From NCBI GenBank assembly GCA_965216965.1, contig CBDCGX010000058.1, positions 1 to 14,801 of the forward strand: DNA of 14,801 nt. Reading direction: 5' to 3'. Shown here one piece after another: positions 8,368-14,801 of this stretch. The stretch comes from CBDAKK01 sp965216965. GTDB lineage: Bacteria > Spirochaetota > Spirochaetia > WTKD01 > G963693115. The stretch's first letter is position 1. Each line of letters opens with the position of its first letter. A program made the translations under genes and the position numbers. Below the pieces are notes generated by a model, which did not search any database, was not told the origin of the DNA, and worked only from the letters and a program-made list of their open reading frames with translations.

Positions 8368-8427
8368 GGGGAAGGATGTTTTCCTCGCCGTCTCCCTCTG
8401 GTCGCCAGGCGAGGAAAAATCCTTCCC
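8368..8427 (+). terminator. Very strong GC-rich hairpin after the replication genes
   Basis: GGGGAAGGATG then TTTTCCTCGCC (8368-8389) pairs with GGCGAGGAAAAATCCTTCCC (8408-8427), about 20 bp with one mismatch or bulge around an 18-nt loop rich in CTCC/GTCG. It lies about 50 nt after the end of the primase. TCTCTTTTAATTTAG follows, including a short T-run. A transcription terminator for the replication operon is the best guess; it also has the look of the other GC clusters. Confidence 0.7.
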
Positions 8428-8945
8428 TGGGTAATCTCTTTTAATTTAGATTTATAATTTTAGCATAAGAGAAATATAAAGATAAGATTATAAATTTGAA
8501 AGAACTAAGGAATTACATCTTTTTATATTCGCATATGGGAGATACCTCATCATTCCTTACGAAATGCTGAGATATCTCAGGAGCGATGGTATGGCGATGA
8601 AGGAGCGATGATAGCGATGAAGGGGTTATGGTAATGCTGGTAAGAATGGCGTTATCACTGGACTGGAGGAGCTGAGAGTTGCGAAAAAAACGCCTCCCTC
8701 AAGACTGACTCACTGCGTTCGTCAAGTCGAGGACTCGGTTTTCTCTTCCGAGTAGTCGGTTTAATGTTGTTATGAACTGACAAAGCGATAAGGTTAGGAG
8801 CGTCGTAATAATGCGACTTAAATTAAAGATAAAGGAGATAAGCTAAGTAATGACGATACAAATAAAGATGAAGGACTAAAGGAAATAAGGTTATGCATAA
8901 ATGAATGCATTTAACATAAATTTAGAGAAAATAAGGACAATAAAA
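8428..8945. other. Non-coding spacer with GC clusters
   Basis: No supported gene. Contents: short GCGATGAAGG-type repeats (8583-8625); a GC block at 8690-8760 with two hairpins, one around GACTGAC/GTCAAGTC (8704-8728) and one with ACTCGG (8733-8738) pairing with CCGAGT (8748-8753) before a GGTTT tail; and the inverted pair ATGCAT (8893-8898) and ATGCAT (8905-8910) just upstream of the gene at 8946. The latter could be an operator, but only its position supports this. Confidence 0.6.
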
Positions 8946-9459
8946 ATGAGTAAGAAAAATATGGTAGTAACATATGAAAACTGAACTAATGGAAACGCTA
9001 AACGGATTTCCGAAAAACGACTAAGAAGGCAGATAAAATGGTTATGACATTCGAAGAAGAGGAGAGCGACAACTAGCTCTACAAGTAGGTACTGAAATCG
9101 TAGATGTACTAAGTACTAAAACTAAGGGAGACCGAGAGTTGCTAGTTACAAATGCTGTAGCTGAATATATTCAGAATGCGATTACACTAGCTGACACTGG
9201 TATGGAAGTTGTAGATATCGTTATGCAGATGAACTCTCAAGATGGACTGAAAATGTTAGCAGAGAAGAGAGGAGCGATGGGGAGCTTGATAATGGATATG
9301 TATAAAGTACACACCAGAATGTTAGCACCTAAAGGTATCGACACCTTGACCATCACGAACTGGATAAAGTTATGCGTAGATAATGGTTTATATAACTTAT
9401 CAGACATAAAGGAATTTATCTTAGCTAAGAAGCTTAATTTGAAATCACTTTCGTTCTAA
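8946..9459 (+). CDS. Unknown protein of about 170 residues, N-terminal part frame-disrupted
   Basis: AAGGA at 8933-8937 supports ATG 8946 (MSKKNMVVTY). Within 120 nt the signal changes frame at least twice (KTELMETLNGFPKND from about 8974), then settles in one frame from about 9064 to 9459: ERQLALQVGTEIVDVLSTK, then NAVAEYIQNAITLADTG and an all-helical C-terminal half ending LNLKSLSF. A TTG at 9139 is a possible start of the long frame, but about 25 codons before it look coding. The SD of the next gene starts right at this stop, so the two are one operon. No recognised domain, no membrane segment. Confidence 0.65.
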
Positions 9460-9473
9460 AAGGAGGAAATGAT

Positions 9474-9704
9474 ATGAGAAGTAAAGTAGATAATGTAGCT
9501 GAGAAATGGGATTATCATAACTGGGAATTACTAGGTAAGATATCTGAATATGATAATGATGAACTGGTAGAGTTATTAGAGAAACAAATGAAGAGTTTAG
9601 AATTACATCAGTATCACACTGGTAATGATTTAAGGACAAGGATTTACATTTCTGTAGGTTATAATATTTACTTTATATTAAAGCTTATGGCGAATGAGAA
9701 ATGA
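9474..9704 (+). CDS. Small acidic protein of 76 residues, unknown
   Basis: Intact gene with one of the best ribosome binding sites in the window: AAGGAGG at 9460-9466, 7 nt from ATG. The product is hydrophilic and acidic in the first 50 residues (ISEYDNDELVELLEKQMKSL) and ends with a slightly hydrophobic, aromatic stretch (RIYISVGYNIYFILKLM) that is short and interrupted by polar residues, so a membrane anchor is doubtful. It is packed against the gene before (14 nt between stop and start) and overlaps the next start by ATGA. No family recognised. Confidence 0.7.
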   Translation: MRSKVDNVAEKWDYHNWELLGKISEYDNDELVELLEKQMKSLELHQYHTGNDLRTRIYISVGYNIYFILKLMANEK

Positions 9705-9807
9705 TAAAAAGTCGTTTGATAAGGTAATGAAAATAAGATTCAAGATTTACATAAGACTACTTAAAACATATGCATTATCGGTAGTAGAAACTTTTATCAT
9801 AAGGTAA
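9701..9807 (+). CDS. Possible tiny protein, about 35 residues
   Basis: ATG 9701 overlaps the upstream stop as ATGA, suggesting coupled translation. As written it stops after eight codons; adding one A to the run AAAAA gives KKSFDKVMKIRFKIYIRLLK and TYALSVVETFIIR to a stop at 9805-9807. The sequence is basic, with a moderately hydrophobic C-terminal half. No homologue known to me; it could also be non-coding. Confidence 0.4.
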
Positions 9808-9842
9808 TGGCTGAGAGGGTAGATGAAAAATAAAGAACCTTC

Positions 9843-9885
9843 AAATCATAAGTTTCGAGTTTTTAAAAACTTAGAATTATGATTT
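9843..9885. terminator. AT-rich cruciform, possible terminator
   Basis: AAATCATAA (9843-9851) and TTATGATTT (9877-9885) pair perfectly over 9 bp. The inside contains the perfect palindrome AGTTTTTAAAAACT (9858-9871). It is followed by TTTTAATA. It sits in the 138-nt gap between the tiny ORF and the gene at 9946 and would suit a terminator for the upstream cluster. Confidence 0.5.
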
Positions 9886-9945
9886 TAATATCGACACAAC
9901 GGAATTAGGAACTAAGAAAACACATATATTAATAAGGATTAAATA

Positions 9946-10299
9946 ATGAAAAAAACAAGAAGAGTAAAGCTGCTAAAAGAGCTTAAAAGAGGAATGAACA
10001 AAACTGTAAAGGCATATGCAAGATCTGCAAGAGAATATGAACGAGATTATATGAAAATCTTATTTAGAGCGAAGAGTCAAGTTCAAGACTGGGAGCGAAG
10101 AACTAATGAAGGAGTATTGCTACACACTACTTTTATGAGCAAGAATTAGAGACTAGAGAACACACTGAAAACTTAAAAGAACTAGGAACTTCCTTGCTAA
10201 ACATAAGTAGATTTAGAAAAACTGATCTAGACAGAGGAACTGAGCCAAAGCACTCTTGATGGCAGTTATGATTTTTATGACACTGCTGAGATCGTTTAG
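9946..10299 (+). CDS. Unknown basic-helical protein, about 117 residues after frame correction
   Basis: AAGGA at 9934-9938 supports ATG 9946. The first frame gives a basic helical region, MKKTRRVKLLKELKRGMNKT, and stops at 10149. Around 10122-10127 the signal moves to the frame reading HYFYEQELETREHTENLKEL; near 10254 one extra base moves it again to LDGSYDFYDTAEIV, ending at a TAG at 10297-10299. The product is basic at the N-terminus and acidic at the C-terminus. The next ATG is only 5 nt away, so the two might be one larger gene. No family recognised. Confidence 0.55.
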
Positions 10300-10303
10300 G
10301 AGT

Positions 10304-11653
10304 ATGGAAAAAAAAATATCAAAACTAAAAATAAGAGCTAAACAAGGACTTTATAAAGGAGCCGATCAAGGCATTTAAAGAAAAATGTAGTAAAGAAGAC
10401 CGAGCTAGACTAAATGTTATAACATTCGTCTTAGATGTAATCATATCTAGCAACCTTGATTTAGGTAAAATTAAAGGTTTAGATGATCTAGAGAAGAGAA
10501 TAACACAAGATGATGTAATATCATTACTGACTACATCGAAATATTCGAATAATAAAGTAAGATTTTCAGAAAACGCATATCTGGCATATCACATTCATCG
10601 CAGAAGTCCGATGTTGGGATTAACTGCTCCCTTGTCTTACTTCGCGAATGCTTTTAAGGTAGATAAAAAATATGGTATGAATAAAACTGATGATGGTATT
10701 TTTGGATCAGATATAATGCGATGCTCTTGATTTTAGATATCTTGAAGCATCTAATCAAGAAGTTAGAGTAGCTAAGGGAACCATTCCAGACTCTGTTAAA
10801 CTTGAACTGAGAAAACTCTTTATCGATATGAACTTTCATTTCGGAATGATATCTGAAGGCTTTCCATATTTTAGACCAAATGATTTTAGTAGATCTAGTA
10901 AGCTAGAAGTAACATTCAGACTTATATATAAGTTGATAAAAAATGTAATGGAGTTGGAAAATTTAGAATCTAGCGAGTTACTTAAATTCTTTTCAGATGG
11001 AGTTTACACGCCAAAGAAGGGAGCTGTATTATATCTTGAAATGAGAAAAAATCAACTAAGTAAATTAAGACGATCAGGAGAGAAGGAAGATAAAAACGAA
11101 ACTGCTAAAAATAAAATTCCTTATGTAATTCCAGCTGGTTATAAGAAGCTAAACTTAGCAACACTGTTGACTGAAGAAGAGAAGGCTCTTAGATTTTCAG
11201 GACTAGACAACAAAGAGGAACTAACAAAAGAAGATCGAGATGAGCTGCTTAGAACAAATGGAATTCAGTATCTTAACTTTGAATTCGGTAATGACTACAT
11301 AATGAGTAAGTTGATTCTTGATTATAAAGTAAGGGTTGAAGTTGCTCACGCAGCCATTCAGCGAGTAATGGAGAAATTAGGAAGCGAAGAAGAGTTAGCT
11401 AAATTCGTAAAAACTAAAGATCATTTTAGTCAGCAGTACACAGATATGCCTGATGCATATATTCCTTGGCTTTCATTTTCTACACCATATGAAACTGAAG
11501 TTGCGATAAATGAATATATCGTACCTGTAGCTGAGGATTTCTCAAGGAAACAAATTAAAACATTCATATCTGATGAAGATGAAAGATGAGACGCTAGATG
11601 ATGAAGAGTCAGATCTTAGAACTGATGTAGATTTAGACGAATTGGTAGACTGA
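10304..11653 (+). CDS. Unknown protein of about 440 residues with acidic tail, broken by frame changes
   Basis: ATG 10304 starts MEKKISKLKIRAKQGLYKGA; AGGAG lies very close (1-nt spacer), so the start is uncertain. One extra G near 10370 leads to a frame open without ATG from 10371 to 10730 (DRARLNVITFVLDVI, then LTTSKYSNNKVRFSENAYLA). An extra base near 10716-10720 leads to the long frame up to 11589 (ALDFRYLEASNQEVRVAKG, IPYVIPAGYKKLNLATL, DMPDAYIPWLSFSTPYETEV). A last extra base near 11584 adds a strongly acidic tail (LDDEESDLRTDVDLDELVD) ending at 11653. All these changes have the same sign. No signal peptide or membrane segment, no catalytic motif that I can name. A structural or replication-associated phage role is possible but unsupported. 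Confidence 0.65.
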
Positions 11654-12480
11654 TGATTAAGTTTAGACATATCTAACGGAGGAGAGTCGTTTCGGCTGGT
11701 AAGGAGCGTAATCGAGAAAAAAGAGACTCCAGTCGGTCGCAAGGCTCCCTCCTTCCATCTTTTTTTCCCTAAACAACAAAAAATATTAATGAAATAATAA
11801 TGAAGTAATAACAACAAAATAATAACGGTTTATATATGAGCTACAAGTAGCTTAGATATAATCTGTAAATAATAAGATAAACAAGATCAGTAATGATCAG
11901 GTCTGGTCAAGTATGTAAATAACGCCAGACTAAAATAAATCTACCACTTGGTAGGAGTTAAACGGTAACGGTACGCGAAGGTAAAATTAAGTTTTTATTA
12001 CTCACTAGTACGCGGGATCAGATAACTAAAGGATACTGTAAGATTCTGTCGGGGAGGCAGGTAGGCACGGAAGAGGGACGATCTCTAGCTACTTACTAAC
12101 ATTAGGAAATTACCTTTTTAGATGAATATATCTAACTAGAGGTTTCTGATTATATGTAGGGTAAGATTAGCGGGAACGTTAGCCATATACATCTCATATT
12201 ACGGCGTAGTATGTAGAATATCTTATAAAGGTCAGCTTAGATTTTCGATACGATCGAATGAAATTAGAATTTCTGAGTAAAGTAAATTACATAACATATT
12301 AATGACGGTATAACAAATGTAGTACCTGATATAATCCCGGGAGTCGAGCGTAGCGAGCGACCCCTGTACCTAACTAGGCAAGAAGTAAGTTAGTTAACAT
12401 TTTAGGGAAGACGGGATTAATATGGCTAGACTGACGTTACCACACTTCAGGAAGAGGATACACAGTTTTCCATTTGCCGT
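11654..12480. other. Long non-coding region, first half
   Basis: No credible gene on either strand; stops are dense. A GC-rich block at 11690-11760 (GGCTGG...CCAGTCGGTCGCAAGGC, then CTCCCTCCTTCC and a T-run) could end transcription from the upstream gene. CTACC-ACTT-GGTAG at 11941-11954 is a small perfect hairpin. A G-rich stretch lies at 12048-12080. At 12341-12360 is the inverted partner of a sequence at 72-91. Confidence 0.6.
12341..12360. repeat. 20-bp inverted copy of 72-91
   Basis: GAGTCGAGCGTAGCGAGCGA here is the exact reverse complement of TCGCTCGCTACGCTCGACTC at 72-91. With GGG on the outer side of both, the match extends further apart from one inserted T. Each copy is itself an imperfect palindrome (GAGCG-TAGC-GAGCG type), so local folding is also possible. 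Confidence 0.7.
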
Positions 12481-12481
12481 C

Positions 12482-12840
12482 CAGCTCGTTAGAGATGGGA
12501 TGTTTTGGGGGAGGTTTAGCTAGTATTAATGATTATTATAGTAGTATTATATTAAGTTAGAGGAATTTGAGGTAGGTTAGCTATATCAGCTCGTTAGAGA
12601 TGGGATCATTTTTGGGGATGTTCTGGGGTTCAGTTTAGATGAAAATTTAGGGTTAGTTTAGAATACCGTATTATTATATCAGCTCGTTAGAGATGGGTTA
12701 TGCAGGGGGCTTTAGGTTAGACGAAAAGTTCAGTAGTAGTAGTTTAGGGAATTAATTATTATTATATTATTATTATATCAGCTTGTTAAGATGTTATGTT
12801 CCATGAGGGGGGATGCTAGACGAAAAAATGAGTAGGACTG
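12482..12840 (+). repeat. Four-copy degenerate tandem repeat, unit about 99 bp
   Basis: CAGCTCGTTAGAGATGGGA occurs at 12482-12500 and 12587-12605; CAGCTCGTTAGAGATGGG at 12680-12697; a decayed copy, CAGCTTGTTAAGATG, starts at 12779. The spacings are 105, 93 and 99 bp. Copies 2-4 are preceded by TATATC/TTATATC. All four are followed by a run of four to six G about 10-20 nt downstream, and copies 2-4 by a TAGATGAAAA/TAGACGAAAA box. Candidates are a replication origin with iterons, a row of phage-polymerase promoters, or a small-RNA array. Confidence 0.8.
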
Positions 12841-13053
12841 AGAACGGTATTAGAATGTAAAGGGATAAAAATAACCATACGAAATCATTCGTAATGGATT
12901 ACATAAGAAGACAAGCAAAGGTTAGGGGCGAGATGAATTATCTCGACCCGAATATGACCTAGAATATAATAATATATTCAGTAGGAAATATAAAAACCCC
13001 TACGCTCAACATAAAAATAAAGATGAAGGGAGAGACGAAAAGTAGATAATCAT
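12841..13053. other. Non-coding spacer with hairpin
   Basis: GGGGCGAGAT (12925-12934), loop GAATT, ATCTCGACCC (12940-12949) forms a stem of nine pairs with one mismatch. There is no T-run after it. The rest is AT-rich and lacks ORFs. Confidence 0.55.
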
Positions 13054-13230
13054 ATGCAACCTAATCTAAATAATTATCGGAGAAAATTATTCAGGGCTAC
13101 ATATGCTCATCTACTTTTTTACAAATGTAAATTATTACAAATTCACGAACAAGAGAATGAAGGGAACTCAAACTTGATAAACAAATGGGAAGATGTTAGA
13201 ACTCTGAAATTCACGAATGCGGGGATGTAG
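13054..13230 (+). CDS. Possible 58-residue protein, unknown
   Basis: Open frame MQPNLNNYRRKLFRATYAHL to a TAG at 13228-13230, directly before the gene at 13260. Composition is plausible, with a hydrophobic, aromatic middle (AHLLFYKCKLLQI) and a polar C-terminal half (HEQENEGNSNLINKWEDV). AAGGGAGAG lies more than 20 nt upstream, too far for a normal Shine-Dalgarno site, which is the main doubt. Confidence 0.4.
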   Translation: MQPNLNNYRRKLFRATYAHLLFYKCKLLQIHEQENEGNSNLINKWEDVRTLKFTNAGM

Positions 13231-13259
13231 GGTAGTAGAAAAACAAGAGGAGATAAAAT

Positions 13260-14267
13260 ATGAAAATAAATTTTAAAACTGTAGATATAAAATCAGAAAT
13301 CGAAGAATGGAATATGGAAGCTACGGGAATGAATTCATTTTATAAGTTAGGAGTAGAGCCTAAAGATAAAACGAAAACGAGTTTCAGATTATTATTATCT
13401 AATAACAAATCTGTAGACGAAGACGGAGTATTTCGTAATAACAAATATGAAGGAAAACGATATGATATAATCATATTAGATAAAAACGGAAAACCGAAGA
13501 TAATACATACGAATGGAAAAACTCTAGAATATAAGAGTAGAGAAGAACTAAAATTTAAAACTACCGACATAAGAAGTTATGAGACATTTAGAGAAGTAGC
13601 GGAGAAAATAAAGTTCGAAGATATAAACGGTAATATAAAAATATATGTAAACCCGAATGAACGAGTAGTAGGAATGATAAGCGATTATATCATAAACTTA
13701 GGAACGAGTAAATTCTTTAATCTTACGATACCATACGATGAAATAAAGATGGAAGGAAAAGTAAGAACTCAGATCGGAATAAGGAATATGGTAGATATAA
13801 CATATTTCAAATATAAGAAAATCGAAGTAGAGTTATCAGAGCGAGGTAATTCATTAGTAAAACAAATGCTAAAGATGCAAGAGAAAATGAAAAATATAAC
13901 TGCTCCTAAGCATACTGATGAATTAGCATATTCGATATTCGACATATATAAATCGAAGAAATATAAAGGTTATTTAGAACTCATAATAATTTCGATGACT
14001 GGTTCGATACATCGAATATTAATGAGAATAAAGGAAGCTAGAAATATCAAGGAACTACTGTTAAATAATAAAACGATATTATATCTAAGATATAACAACG
14101 AAGATGAGGGGGAATTAGATTTATATTCTAACTTCGGAAGAACGAAGGAATTAGCTAGAGTAGATGAGCGAGGACATATATCTAAAAATAAATGGGGAAG
14201 GAACTGTAGAAATCCCGTTAGTAATGCTAGTAAGAAATATTATGATCGACTAGTAGCTAAGATATAA
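13260..14267 (+). CDS. Unknown 335-residue protein, intact
   Basis: This is the longest uninterrupted gene in the window. GAGGAG at 13247-13252, 7 nt before ATG, fixes the start (MKINFKTVDIKSEIEEWNME). The N-terminal half looks mixed alpha/beta (RYDIIILDKNGKPKIIHTNG near residues 67-86; NIKIYVNPNERVVGMISDYI near 124-143). Residues 195-270 look helical (KQMLKMQEKMKN; YLELIIISMTGSIHRILMRI), and the C-terminus is basic (KNKWGRNCRNPVSNASKKYY). There is no signal peptide and no clear membrane span. It uses many CGA, ATA and AGA codons, like the helicase and primase. It follows the 99-bp repeat region, so it could be controlled from there. I recognise no family or catalytic motif. Confidence 0.8.
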   Translation: MKINFKTVDIKSEIEEWNMEATGMNSFYKLGVEPKDKTKTSFRLLLSNNKSVDEDGVFRNNKYEGKRYDIIILDKNGKPKIIHTNGKTLEYKSREELKFKTTDIRSYETFREVAEKIKFEDINGNIKIYVNPNERVVGMISDYIINLGTSKFFNLTIPYDEIKMEGKVRTQIGIRNMVDITYFKYKKIEVELSERGNSLVKQMLKMQEKMKNITAPKHTDELAYSIFDIYKSKKYKGYLELIIISMTGSIHRILMRIKEARNIKELLLNNKTILYLRYNNEDEGELDLYSNFGRTKELARVDERGHISKNKWGRNCRNPVSNASKKYYDRLVAKI

Positions 14268-14345
14268 GAGTAGGAGAAACGAAACGAATACGAACTACTA
14301 CTAAAGCTAACGGTATTATAAAAAACGGGGACTGTAACCGCAACT

Positions 14346-14400
14346 GCAGGAAGCGTCCTCCCCTCTCTCCGCAAGACTACGAGAGGGAACGCCGCAGGAA
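14346..14400 (+). terminator. GC-rich hairpin flanked by 7-bp direct repeats
   Basis: CCCTCTC (14361-14367) pairs with GAGAGGG (14381-14387), and GCGT (14353-14356) with ACGC (14389-14392). The element is bounded by GCAGGAA at 14346-14352 and 14394-14400. Its place about 80 nt after the stop of the 335-residue gene would suit a terminator, but there is no T-run; the flanking repeats also suit an inserted GC cluster. Confidence 0.5.
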
Positions 14401-14430
14401 TTAACGTCGCTCATCTTATCGTGACAACCA

Positions 14431-14466
14431 TCAGAGTTATCAGAGTTGTCAGAGTTATCAGAGGAA
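14431..14466 (+). repeat. Nonamer tandem repeat, four units
   Basis: TCAGAGTTA, TCAGAGTTG, TCAGAGTTA and TCAGAGGAA follow each other without gaps. All four share TCAGAG. This could be an iteron-like protein-binding array or a slippage product. Confidence 0.75.
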
Positions 14467-14580
14467 TAAGTAAAGGGAAATATGGAATGGATATTATCTC
14501 AGCCATATATTAAAATGCGATTATAAGATCTGGAGCGTACCGCAAACGGGCTTTCGGGAAAATGCAGGGATTATAAAATA

Positions 14581-14801
14581 ATGTTATAATAATAAAATAA
14601 AGTAGTAAGATGATAAAAAAATATCAGAGAATTATATTAAGTTTTATGAATATTAAAAAAATGAAAATCAAGAAAAAATATTTATAAAAATTTATATGAT
14701 GAAAATATATATAAAAAATTAAAAAAATTATGGAAGAATAATTAAAAACGAGACTGTAATAAAAATATTATAAAAATTTTTAGAACTAGAACACGATGAA
14801 C
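14581..14801. other. Extremely AT-rich non-coding end
   Basis: About 220 nt made almost only of A and T, with long A-runs and TTATAAAAATTTATA-type patches. No ORF longer than a few codons. It could be a DNA-unwinding region or simply an intergenic tract; the window edge prevents a decision. Confidence 0.5.

Larger units (their letters stand above)
14268..14580. other. Non-coding region with GC cluster
   Basis: No ORF of note. A GC-rich hairpin element lies at 14346-14400, a nonamer tandem repeat at 14431-14466, and a second GC-rich patch at 14531-14566 (GGAGCGTACCGCAAACGGG). Confidence 0.6.

Noticed and set aside
12482..12840. CRISPR array
   Set aside because: Spacing near 99 bp, conserved boxes inside the supposed spacers, only four copies and no cas genes.
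11654..13053. tRNA or other classical structured RNA genes
   Set aside because: I looked for cloverleaf arms and the GTTCGA T-loop in the spacers and found none that assemble.
531..13570. Several minus-strand ORFs of 60-92 codons (near 531, 867, 4175, 5366, 5652, 9445, 10654, 11542 and 13340)
   Set aside because: Nearly all lie antisense to better supported + strand genes and are rich in Phe, Ser, Leu and Tyr, as expected from reversed AT-rich coding sequence. None has a convincing start.
1..14801. Terminal inverted repeats of a linear plasmid
   Set aside because: The first and the last bases of the window are not reverse complements of each other, so no terminal repeat is visible here.

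Overview
The window looks like part of an AT-rich double-stranded DNA phage, or a phage-like plasmid, of a bacterium. All genes I can support lie on the + strand. Several starts have good Shine-Dalgarno sites (before 2650, 4977, 9474 and 13260), which favours a bacterial host over a mitochondrial plasmid. Three recognisable replication and transcription proteins anchor the annotation: a single-subunit T7-type RNA polymerase (2650-4928), a P-loop helicase of the DUF3987 kind (5347-6553) and an archaeo-eukaryotic-type primase with a PriCT-like tail (6582-8319). The other genes are small or medium proteins I do not recognise.

Layout. 1-695: non-coding leader with GC-rich hairpin clusters. 696-2463: four small unknown genes, interrupted by a GC-rich cluster and a 52-nt tandem repeat with compensated stems (1481-1584). 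2501-2550: terminator-like hairpin. 2650-8319: RNA polymerase, a small charged protein, helicase and primase, closely packed. 8368-8427: very strong hairpin, then about 520 nt of GC-cluster spacer. 8946-11653: five unknown genes, the last a protein of about 440 residues with an acidic tail. 11654-13053: long non-coding region with a four-copy repeat of about 99 bp. 13054-14267: a possible 58-residue ORF and an intact 335-residue unknown gene. 14268-14801: non-coding, ending in extremely AT-rich sequence.

The most striking general property is that many genes are cut by single-base frame changes, yet the protein signal continues in the next frame. The polymerase is the clearest case: its N-terminal helices, the D-x-x-G-R motif, motif A, motif B and motif C are all present in the right order but spread over all three frames. 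Many breaks sit at or next to A, T or G runs, so uncorrected sequencing or assembly indels are the simplest explanation. In the polymerase from 3037 onward, however, all of the roughly eight changes I resolved go the same way (one extra base), and one or two other genes are intact over 0.9-1 kb, so recent decay or programmed shifting is not excluded. Product descriptions for broken genes are my frame-corrected reading.

Functionally the 2.6-8.3 kb block reads as a phage early module: a polymerase that would transcribe phage promoters, plus helicase and primase for genome replication. I found no DNA polymerase, capsid, terminase, tRNA or CRISPR array in the window.
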